A stretch of 64,000 nt of DNA from Butyriboletus loyo (taxonomy: Eukaryota > Basidiomycota > Agaricomycetes > Boletales > Boletaceae): the NCBI GenBank assembly GCA_038093515.1, contig JBBPSI010000081.1, positions 40,474-104,473 of the forward strand, written 5' to 3'. The translations under genes were made by a program, and so were the position numbers. A model generated the notes under the pieces. The model saw only the letters and a program-made list of their open reading frames with translations, did no database searches and was not told the DNA's origin. Shown in pieces: positions 1 to 10,719 of this stretch. How positions within the stretch are numbered: position 1 is the first letter of the stretch; each line of letters opens with the position of its first letter.

Positions 1-1390
1 GGACGAGTTGGCGAAAACTCGTAGCGGCCAACTTGAATCGTCGATTTAGATCATCACAAAACTTGCCTAGGGGTCATGCACATGGTCGACTCCCATGGTA
101 CACGAATGGGTTTGGACCTCGACAATTCAATGATGATGATGCGAGCTGCCCAGCACTGGATCATCGATGGATCAATCACTGATATTGATGGGGGCGGTTG
201 TGAGTTGAAAGTTGAATTGACCAAGTTGACACTGACGGTCAGCGGGAAAGGTAGTACTATGATACAACGTGCCACAGCCTCGCCATTTCGTACCAGACCG
301 CTTGATCCGAGTTACGCAAAAAGGTTCAACGTACGTCAATTTCTCCTCATAATCCACCCGTTACCAACTAGTCCGTCTCAGATGCCGTCGGACGACGTAC
401 CGCCTCAGCGCCTTCTTGTTCCACGCACGAACGTGTCCGACGCCTGATTTCAGAAAGTATCCATGGTTCGACGTGTCGTGTACATGTCCACGTCCACGTC
501 GAAGTTGACTCGCCCTCCTCGCGGTGTGTGTGGCGACCAGATGTATCACCAACTTGCTCAACTGCCGCGCGGTACGCACGCGTGCGCGGCTTCCGAGAGG
601 ACAGAGCGCAGCGGTGCTCGTGCCGTTGTTTGTGGGGCGTTCAGGGAATTTGTACGTGGTTCACGGTAGGTGCAGTCGTTTGTTCTTCCGTCGTGTTTCA
701 CATATATATATCCGCTTCGTCGTGTGGAGGCGGGATGCTGATGTATTGGGTGCGTGCACGGGTGAATAGACGTTCAGACGCACTCAACGCGTTCGCGGGT
801 GATACAGCGTTTCCAGGGGGCAAGGTCGACACGCAGGCTGTGACGGTGGAGAATACGGCTGTGAGTTGTGTTCGTCTTGTGGTTTGTTCCGTTACGTTGA
901 CGTCCGCCTGATGTGATTCATGCGCATGCATAGAGACGCAAAGCTTTTGAGGAGGTACGTTATTTTACTAATCAGTTCCTTCAGGACTGACGGACGAAAT
1001 TGGGTTAGATCGGGCTACCTCAGGACAAGGAGAGAGTGCCGTTGTTATGCGTGATAGAGCCACACTTGGCAAAGGCGAGATGTTGGTTACACCGTGCGTG
1101 TTTGGATATATTCTCCATCGCTCTTGGCTATCACTGGTGCTCACCATTAGTCACTCTTCGCCAGGGTGGTCGTCTTCATACTCGATTACGGCTTGCAGGC
1201 GTATCGCCTCATGTACCTCATGTTCCGTTCTGACTGGCTTTCATAATCACAGCCTAACCTGAACTCTTCCGAAGTGACGTCGATATTCGCACAGCCGTTG
1301 ATCTCGTTCCTTTCGTCGATACCACACCTATCAGGCGGTCGCACAACAGACCCGAAAAATCCTTATTACACGTTCACCGACCTTCCCTAG
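1..1390. other. No gene recognised; 5' part of the 1391-2429 gene may lie here
   Basis: Short open frames occur on both strands (for example around 76-447 and 463-931), but none shows a recognisable motif, a believable exon chain or codon bias. The gene at 1391-2429 seems to begin with an acceptor site at 1390, so at least one upstream exon, possibly around 1260-1370, should be in this stretch. I could not place it. Confidence 0.3.
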
Positions 1391-2429
1391 AGCGACGGCG
1401 GTGCGATTCGCTTGCACAAATTCCTCACTGGTCGCGAAGAAGAGGGCGTCAAGCCCATGTTCGGACTCATCTCACACATACATGACATGCGCCAAATAAA
1501 TAAAAAAGGTAGACTCATATACCGTTCTGACCGCACACAGGGCTACCTTCTGGGGATCCGGACGGCAACCATCAGATGTGGACGGACTCCCGAGTTCGAG
1601 GTTCAACCTCCCAATGCATCCACCCCCGCGCAGCAGATTGCATATGCACTTCTCACCCCTGCGAACCCCCTCCGCATCGCGTGCGATCAGGAGGGCATCG
1701 ACGCGAACAAGGCGGCCGCTCGGCTGCTTCGTCCGCTTATGGCGGCTAATGCTACACGGACGATCGAATGAGAGAAGCTCGGGGTGGAATGGAAGAAGCT
1801 CATAGACGGTGACAATGCAGCTACCCAGGTCGACGCTGCCGTCGGCAAAGCAAGGGGATCCAGCCCAGGCTCGCGCCTGGCTCATTGGGACAGAAAACAT
1901 GGCGGCGAAGGTATGCAGGAGCGTATTGAGAAGATCAAGAAGGGGGTTCAGGACCAAGTTGGTAGCGGAAGTGGAGGGGGCATAGAAAGACCCGATGGCA
2001 AGATTAAGAAGTCCAAGAAGCAGGCGCGTGAGCACAAGGAACAAGCGGGGGAGAACGGCGAAGAGCGAAGAGCGAAGAGAGGGTGTGGGTGTGGGTGTGG
2101 GCGCGGAGGAATGTCAGGACGCGATTCCTAATATGGCTGAACTAGGGGAGTTCCAATTCCTCGAGAAGATGAACGAACGGATGAAAAAAGTCGAGGGTGA
2201 CGAGAGAAAGCTTGCCGAGGCGAGGAAGGCATACCCGAAGATCGTGGAACAGGTAGTGAAGCAAATCGAGGAGGCCTGCAATGAGGACGGCGAACTCGAT
2301 CACAAGGCACTGTTCGCCATGATCCCCACAGAGGCTCAAAAGAGTTCGAAGTGCATCGGTAAGGGTAAGCCGGGCGGGTCGGATGGCCAACAATCACGAG
2401 CAGGCCTTCAAGTCGAAGTTCAAGTCTAA
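1391..2429 (+). CDS. Hypothetical protein with charged, coiled C-terminal half (5' end undetermined)
   Basis: I do not recognise the family. The frame opens right after an acceptor-like CCCTAG at 1390 and has no early ATG, so the true start is probably in an upstream exon. A TGA at 1769 interrupts the frame. It can be removed by a 42-nt intron starting GTCCGC and ending ATGAG, with a CTAAT branch-like box, that rejoins the frame. A second intron of about 62 nt starts at the GTGTGGGTGTGG run near 2082 and ends CTAG near 2143, joining the lysine/glutamate-rich stretch to a segment reading EFQFLEKMNERMKK. The C-terminal half is strongly charged and helical in character (many K, E, R), which suggests a coiled coil. 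A further intron near 2360-2400 may change the last residues. The two good intron solutions argue for a real gene; function is unknown. Confidence 0.45.
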
Positions 2430-3168
2430 GAAACGTGATGCCAAACTTTGAATCAAAGGAGATTGTATTCTACCCATATCGTTACCGACCTCGTACTACG
2501 CCTACTCTTCGCCCCATTTATACGGTATGAATACCACGTCGCTACACGTTTTTGCCACGACTCCGAATCCATAACGACGGGCGCCGCCGGCTGCAAAATG
2601 TTGACTAGGCTGCTGTTCGCTGTGCATATATCTTGGTAAAAACTTTCTAAGCATAGCAACCAAATCCCACCACAGCGACCTAAACCTGTCGGAATTTGCC
2701 TATCCTACGTGTCCCCCTGACACAGACAGCAGTGGTGTGTAGGAGCCATCTGGGAGCCAGCTGGGACAAAAGGTGTAATCCCTCTCTTAGACCGACGGGA
2801 CATGCTTTGAAATGTTGCAGTTCTACTAGGCTATTTGTCCATCTTGCTACTTAAGCGACAGTATACTAATTGAGAGAGGATAACGAGAGCTGACTTAAAC
2901 GAGAGAACACAAGTCCGAAAACTAAAGAACTTCCAAAAAAAAAAAAAGAGAGAGAAATCGAGATACAACGACTGTGAGTGCGAGGTGTCGGATGTCAAAT
3001 GCGGCGCCCGACACGTTATGACACATGATAGACAAGCGCGGTTGTCCGAGGGGTAGTGATGGATGATGATGATGATGAGGATGATGCTGATGATGATGTG
3101 ACGAGCGACCAAAAAGAATCAACACAATGCATGAAACCAAAAGACGAGACGAAGGGAAATAAAATCGG
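2430..3168. other. Intergenic; 3' flanks of two genes, GAT-rich run
   Basis: No gene recognised. Contains an A-run near 2935-2949 and an imperfect GAT/GATG run at about 3058-3098, which would be transcribed as 3' flank of the chitin synthase gene on the minus strand. The short plus frame that reads through the GAT run as poly-aspartate overlaps the last chitin synthase exon and is not believed. Confidence 0.5.
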
Positions 3169-6100
3169 TTATGACTGTGACAATATCTTGTCGATCGACT
3201 CGTTCAAAAAGTCTTTGCGTGACGTCAAGTCAGCTCTGGGGAATTTGGCCATGATCGCTTCACGTGTGGTCCTAGGAGCGATGAGTTAGAAAGAACACGA
3301 ATAGACGAACCGAGACTCACTTCTTCGTCACCGTCATCAAGTCCTGCGTACTCAGATAATTCCTCAACGCATTGAAGATATCCTCGTCCGTCGGATTCGG
3401 GTTCAAACTCGGCCCCGCAAATGCATTGACGGACGTCGCCATCGAAAACGTTGACACCCGTGGATTTCCACCACCAATAGCCACACCAAGCGACCCAGGC
3501 GACGGCAACCCAAACCCACCCGTCTGCGACCCATTCCCAGTGAACATGTTCATGTTCATACCTCCCATACCCATCATTGTCGCACGCGGATCCACCATCC
3601 CATACACGCTCCCCGAATGCTGGTACCCAAGCGGTGCCGCCATCCCCTTCGCCCCACCGTACTCGGAACCCGCCGCACTTCCAGGTCCGGGCGCAAACGG
3701 CACAAACGGCACAGGAGGCAATCCAAACTGGGACATAGTCGGTTGGCGGCCTTCGTACATGGAACCTTGTCGAGAACCAGCGTGGCTGTGGTGCGAGGCC
3801 GTCCCTCTGAAGTTGACCGTCGAGTTGTTCATCACGTTTGTGTCCCGGTAGTAATCACCCCCGTTCGATGGGTGTGGCGAGCCTTGTCGGGATGGTGGGA
3901 ACCGTGGCTGCGAACGAGCCTTGCTGATTCCCGTCTCGTCTGAGTGACGCGACGCGCCCTCCCATGCTTCTGCTTCGTACTCTGTAGGCGAACGTAAGCA
4001 AAGAGGTATAAGTGAATCTAAACAGATGACTCACCACTAAACTTCTTAAGTGGGATCATCGACTCATCGAACCGCTCGTCCTCATTCATAATCACCTTCT
4101 TGCTTCCTCCATCACCAATCACGACACGCGTGTTCCCCCACGAGAAGTCATCCATGCACCAGAAGGAGTAGATCGGCAGGAAGAAACTATACATCGGATA
4201 TCTTATCCCGACAACGTCAATCATCCGAGTAAATACGGGATAAGCAGAAATGACGCACGAAAGGAGATAGACGATCATCCAGCCAACGAGCATAAACTCT
4301 CGTTTGATGATGAAGATCAACGCCTACAACGTTGCAATCAGCGCCTCCTCCCAAACACACACCACCGAGTCGCGAACGTACCTGCAACCCATATGTCACG
4401 CCCAACATGATAATCGAGATCAACGGCAAAGAACTACTGCCAGTAGCAACCGCAATGATCAGATATACAAGCTATGGGGGCAGCGTCAGCACACCCCAAG
4501 TTATCCCACATCAACCCACTCACATAAACGACGGTTGCCGGAAGAATCTATATGAATGATGTCAGTAACACCCCCGCAGACAGAGATAAAACTTACGATC
4601 GTCCCCAACAAATCGATAAATACGAAAAACCGCATCGAGAAACAACAAAACCCGCACAATTCGGGCAAAATCACCAACTCCAACAAGTTATGCACCGTCG
4701 AGTTGATCCACCGACGTCGTTGAGAGAACAAGACCCGCCATGACTCGGGCGCCATCGTATGCGCCACCGCATCCGGAATGAACTTGGTCTTAAAGGTCGG
4801 GAAATGTTTCAAGAGGAGCGTGGTGAGGAAACGGTCTTCACCAAGCGAGAAAAGATTCTTTTTGTGGAGTGTGTCAACGTTGCATTCTGCGTATTCGTCG
4901 ATGATGCGGTTGGAGATGATGATCGGGCGACCTTTGTCAGCCGTGCGGACACGATAAAGCGAGAAACATCCAGGCAGACAAGAAACGGAGCCGAATAATG
5001 ACTCGAACGCCTTCGAAAGGTGGTGGGAAATGTAGTACTCGTAAACCTGAATCATCGTCCACCACGAGCCTTCCTCGTTGGTCAATTTTGTTTCACCACA
5101 GATACCGATGATGCTCGAATCGTCCGCAGCCGACGCGACCAAACGGTTGAGCGACTCAGGTGTAACCGTCTGTACTGCCTGTCAGTCTCGCTTTACTACA
5201 TCCATGATGAAGCGACGAACCGTATCCGCATCGACCGTAAAAATATACTCGTAAAACGTCGGATCGATCCCGATCACGTTCCGCATCTGATGAAAAATCT
5301 CGAGTTCCAGCGGGGACATGGGCGCATCAAAGTGCACGCGGTTGAGGTAGTGCATCAGCAGAATCTGGCTGTCTCGTTTGCCACGATTGCCAGGCTTGGA
5401 CCGCTCTGTGGGCTTGCCGACTTTGACGACGACCATATAGCTACAACACACCATGACGTCAACACCAACACATGCGCACCGACGAAAAATGCTCTACTCA
5501 CGGAACGACGTGCCCCTCGAACTCGTACAATCCCGAGTGCACCTTGCCATAATTAATCTGTCTCGAGCCCTCGCCGATCGATCGGAACATCAAGGGTTCA
5601 GGATCAACCTTTGGATCGACACCCAGTATATCCAACACGATCCTCGGCGTCGTCCGGTCGTTGCCGCTCCCAATGATATTACCGTCACAGATGATGAAGA
5701 GTAACTTCCGCTTGTCGTCGTAGTGAAGCGCCGCGAGCGAGTCAATCGTTCGCCGGAGGGAGTCTTCGCCTTCGGTGTAACACGGGATCTGACACAGAAC
5801 AAACTTGTCAAGCATTTCAGGCGAGCGCTTGCCAGTCAACTGTAGCGCAGAAAGGACTAACGTGAACGTGAGCACCCCTTCAATCGAGGCATACACGTGG
5901 AAGACTCACACTTGAGCGCGATCGACGCACACAGGATCCCGGTGAAAACGAGGAGAAGATAACTCTGCACAGTGCACCGAGGTGTCTTCCGAAAATCGAC
6001 CTCGCCCACGTAAAACATATTTTTGATGCAGTTCACGTTCTCCGCCGCTGTCTGCGCGTCCAGACCTGCAATGACCGTGTTCAGGTTCTTGGAGATGTCT

Positions 6101-9100
6101 TGTCCAGCTTGTTGCCTGAACACGTCGGTGATGCTCGTATCCAGGAATTTATAGGAACTCGTAGTGCTCTGGTAGATCGTGAGGGTGTTAACGTAGTCCG
6201 ATAGGTCATACACGCCGCCGTTCCAGATGGCCCAAATTCTGTCAATATACAGTCAACTAAAGCAAGACGACAAGACCGCGCTGACGCCTACCTCTGAATG
6301 TTCGAATCCATCGCCTGTGCATAAATAGTACTGGGATCCCATACTAACGCCCCTTTCCGATACTCCTCCATCTTCGGCAAAAACGTTGATGTGTACCAAT
6401 CCGCGTTGTCCAACGCCGTCCCCTGTGCCGACTGCATCCCTCCGGACTTGTGCATCGCGTTCGGCACGTATACCGTGAAATTCTTCGCGGTGAGCTGCAA
6501 CGACCCTTGCGAGACCAAACCCTGACAAGCCTGCTCAAGGGGTTGTGTGAAGTATCCCGTCAGGTCCTGACCTACAAGGAGACCCAGGTCTGCAGGCGAG
6601 TTGGACGAGATGCCAACGATATCGCTGTGATCGCCGTGGATAAAGTTGGAGAGGTCGTACACCCACCCCTGAACCGATACCCACCAATCCGTGGTTCCAG
6701 TGTGTTGAGACACCTCGTTCGAGTTCCAGACTTTGTCAAAGTTGGGACAGAGAAGCCGACCGAACTCAACGATGTAAAAGATGACGACCGAGTTCAAAAG
6801 AAGGATCAAGAAGCAGATGGTCACTTTCTCCCGCCAGGCGAGGCGGACGTCCGGGCGTTTCATCCGTCCGATATAATGCAGCACAAAGGAGGGAACCAAA
6901 CCGGTTAATAGCCATACAAAGAAGAGCCACCATCGTCGGGTAGTGCTCGCGGGTATTTCCTCAACAGCAGTGGGTGTGGCGGCATTGACGGTCATAGTGC
7001 CCTCCTTGGATGGGTAAGGAGGCGAACCACCAGGGCTCCCTCCTTTCTTCTCCCATTCCGATCCCCAACCATCCTCTGGATCAGTGAATGCCGGCGTATG
7101 GACGTTTGGTGACGACAACCCGCTGACGCCATACGGAATGTTTTGATTTGGGTCCTGGTATCTCGACCCATGGCTGCCCATGCGAGCAATGAGTAGATTA
7201 TCACGACTCTCGTTATCGAGAATGTCGTGTCCATGCGTGTCGGTGTATGTATACTCCGTCGCGTCGTCTCCAATTGCGCTTTCATCGTCTTCGGCGGCAT
7301 CGGGAGCCAACCGCTTCTGTTCCTTCTCAGCCGCGCGAACGCCGTCCTCGACCGTCTTCCACGCGTTATACGATAACCAGATCGAACGGTGACCGACAAC
7401 GTAATCAGTGCCTTCCTTCCAACCGTTCGAAGCTGCACATTGCCGCATACGTTCCACGTCTGAACCACGCATCGTCTGGACGTACCGTTCGCAGAACGCA
7501 CTCTGCTCCAAGTCGGTGACAAATTCCACACTGCGACGCGCGACAATTTCAGGAATGAGAAGAGACTTTATCTGAGCTTTGACACGACGTTTGTCAAAGG
7601 AGTTGGGCGAGTTGGAATCATTAGGACGGATACAGGAGATCGTCCAAAGACGTGTCCGGTCAAGAGAGGCGAAACTTTCGGAGAGCGTGTAATTGAGTTG
7701 TGTAGAGACAGAGTATATCTTGGCGAGGTCCAGAGGTGGATGCTCCTCGTGTGGCAGTGGTGCAGAACCATCTGGGGACGCGATACGCGTCGGTTGACGA
7801 AGCGGACGCGACGAGACCTGCGCCTGGACGATGGAAGTTTCATCCTTCGAGTGCTTCTCAACAGCAAGCGAAGGGCCGGAGAGTAACTTTGCCACGAACG
7901 TATCCGAGGAGTTGCGGAGCAACGACACGAATGCCGAGTCGAGGATATCAGAGTCCCTCTCGATAAAGGACGAGATGTCGTACGAGCAACACCCCGCGTA
8001 GTGGTTAATACCAAATAGGTTCTTGTCATTCTCGCCTCCTTGACTGGGGCTTGCCACAAACGATGTATGGATGCCATATTTGGACACGAGATCTTGATGG
8101 AGTTCGTCTGCCTTCTTGTCGCCCGCCTTTCCCGATTTGTATGATGAACATGCTTTATTCAATATACCAAGCATACCGCCAGGCTTCCGCGTCGCACGCT
8201 CGCTCAGTTGAGCGCCGCGAAGGAGTTCGATGCAGGCTGAGTTATCCATAATGGCGACTGCTGGAAGAGAGATCCCGTCACCAACCATGTGACTATTATA
8301 GCCAACGCCATCATCGAATGTGTTGCGCATGACGTAAGACTGGACGAACTCGTCTGCAAAGTTGATGCAAAATTCATCAAACTTGTTTTGGCCAAAGGTG
8401 GAAATGAGGGGTGCGGTTCCCGTGAACATCATGGAGCCAGTACCTGTGGGACCACGAGTCTGGAAACCGGGAGAGTCGAAGAAAATCAGCTGGGTTGTGG
8501 GAAGAACATCGCGGTTTGCAGGGGCAATCTTGTGATTCGCGGTCTCGACGACATAAGTAAAAAGGATGGCATAGAGATCGCGCATGAGTGAATCACGTTG
8601 AAACGCACTTTGCTCGACGCTGAGAAGAACGGTGTAGAGTTCCTTGCGAACATAGTTGGTCTTGTTCGTCAAGGTCTGCGCAAGGTCGTCCGGTGCGACA
8701 CCAAGGAGGCGTGCGACATGCTCGAGGATGGGAATATTTGCGACAGACGCGGAAACATCCTTGGCATCAGCCTCTGTGAACTGAATGTTGCTCAAGAGGA
8801 GGATAGCAACGAGGATGGTGAAAATAGATGAAAGATGTTTCGGCTTGAAACCAAGTGTGCGCATAGCAACGCGCACCTCCTCCATGGCCATAGCATCGTC
8901 ACTAAAGGGCCCGTTGGGCAGGCGGTAACATCCCGAGGAAGCCAATAGAGCATATTCTGAGATGTCTTCGAGGTTGAAGTAATCGCGTTCCTGTGGCGCT
9001 GCACCAGACAAGAATTGGTAAAAGATGTGAAACGTGCGTTCCTCGTGGGCGAGACGAGTGAGTCTGGATTTGTCAAGTGCGAAGGCGAGTACTTTAGCGG

Positions 9101-9740
9101 ATTCAATGCGGCCACGATCGTTGAAATGAAGTTCGAGATGACGACTATGCCGTGATGCATTCGGATTCGAGACGGTTTTTGCGTTCCCAAAGGCGTCGAG
9201 GAGGGTGTAAAGCGCTCTGACTTGGCTTGCCATTCTGAGCTCCTTCTTGGAGTGGGAAGAGAGACGCAAAACTTGGTCTACAAGCAGACGTAAGCTCGAT
9301 GTCTTTCCTGAGCCGGTGATACCACTAGAGGGGAGAGCGTCAGGAGACATAGAAATACACGAAGGGGAAGAGACGGACCGAGTGATGACGGACTGAGACT
9401 GTCTAGTGCGACGCATGAGCAAGTAAATCTGAGCGGCGAGTTCATAGAGATGAGGCTGGAGGAGGCTTGCACGAGCGAGAGACAGGCCGGTTTCCTTGTA
9501 GCACCGTTCTTCATATTCTTTTGCACTGTTGTCGTTAACGTTTGCGAGAGCTTTGTAGGGATTTACGACGAGTAAATTCGTTGTTCCTATTCTAGAGTAG
9601 GGTAAATCAGAGCGAGAGCGGGTGCCGAGGACAGCGACGATGGCGTCGTCGGAAGGGTAGACGGTGGCGGACTGGGTGGTGGATACGAGGTGGTGGAGGT
9701 CGCCGGTGTTGACGGCGTGGGAGGAGAGAGAGGAGGCCAT
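3169..9740 (-). CDS. Chitin synthase with N-terminal myosin motor-like domain (class V/VI type)
   Basis: Membrane glycosyltransferase that polymerises UDP-GlcNAc into chitin at sites of polarised growth. Eleven exons can be joined: 9740-9379, 9324-6292, 6238-5910, 5856-5502, 5440-5221, 5169-4597, 4547-4524, 4471-4382, 4323-4035, 3981-3321 and 3271-3169. They total 6039 nt, or 2012 residues plus stop, the usual size for myosin-motor chitin synthases. Order: myosin-like head with P-loop GITGSGKT (about residue 122); membrane segments near 890-960; a cytochrome b5-like domain with the [12 protein letters not shown] stretch (about 1000); then the chitin synthase core with a DAD metal site (about 1430), EDR, and the product-site motif QRRRW (about 1583); several membrane spans; a Gly/Ser-rich linker; and a DEK_C-like end. 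Exon 7 is a 24-nt microexon. The first intron is 54 nt, in frame and without a stop. The switch I region ([10 protein letters not shown]) departs from the classical myosin sequence, so motor activity is uncertain. Confidence 0.96.
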
Positions 9741-10719
9741 TTGAGGCCGACGAAAGAACGTGAAAGGAAAGAGCGGACGAGCAAAGAAAGAAAGAAAAAG
9801 CCTCCAGAGCGGGTGACGTTAGTAGTCGCAAACCTGACTGGACAAGGGAAAGTGCAATGTGAATGTGTCACGTAATCCACGCTTGCAACCCTTTTTTGTT
9901 TGCCGGCCAACCAACCAACTCCACGAGCTTGAGGAGTAACCCCACGAATTCGAACTGGCAGTACCAGATCGTGTCAACTCGCTCGATTTTTCCAGTTCTG
10001 ACCAGCCGAGGCGGATACAATTGCAGGCTGTTCTCGGTGTCCCTCCGCCATGTTGAATAAGTAATTGCGACCAGGTGGGCAACACGAAGCCGCAGGCCTT
10101 TCATATCATGAATGGAGTCAGAGAGGGGAAGGCGAGTATATAAGTGCCCACCAGCGCGTGCTTGGCATCATGATTCATTAGACATTGCCATCCATCACCA
10201 GCTAAATTAACGACCCACTCAACCGGAACACAAGTGTAGCCAAGGAGGGTACGCAGAGTTCACGGTATCCTCGGTGGTTGGCAGACCCACCGAACGATTT
10301 ATTCCTCACTCAAACCTCATCATATGATGATCAAGTAATTTTGTAGACCCATGTTTAGCATCGATTTTGAACTTCACAGCTTTTTCATATTTTTAGAGGG
10401 CTTTGTGGTGCAGTCAATGAACGTTTGAACTATCGACCTCCAGACAGTTAGCATGCCGGAAACAGTCATCCACTATGCGGCACGGAAGCTGCAGGGATAC
10501 GGGGGGTCCCTTGATCTTCCCGTTCATCACATCCGTTTCGATCACGAGGTACATCAGATCACAAAATTGCGCCACCCTTTGCAGAGTTGCCACGGAGGAT
10601 CGTTCGAACGTCCAGGGAAAAAAAAAGAGAGTAGAGTACTATAGTGACTGAACAGCCAAGGTTTAAAACACGCCATGATTCCACCCATGATGCTTGTCGT
10701 AATGCACCCCATCCAACGC
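9741..10719. other. Intergenic between chitin synthase 5' end and COPB2 3' end
   Basis: Promoter side of the chitin synthase gene (minus). On the plus strand a TATA-like stretch (gagtatataag, about 10134-10144) precedes a small open frame at 10453-10644, which has no recognisable features and is not called. A perfect 7-bp stem with a 9-nt loop (TCGGTGG...CCACCGA) lies at 10271-10293; its meaning is unknown. Confidence 0.4.

Noticed and set aside
1472..2044. 190-codon minus-strand open frame
   Set aside because: Antisense to the orphan at 1391-2429, with no motif.
3372..3851. 159-codon plus-strand open frame
   Set aside because: Antisense shadow of chitin synthase exon 10; the minus frame has the conserved tail and good splice sites.
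6992..7546. 184-codon minus-strand frame
   Set aside because: Alternate frame inside the large chitin synthase exon 2.
10271..10293. 7-bp hairpin as a terminator
   Set aside because: Bacterial-type terminators do not apply here; too small for a claim.
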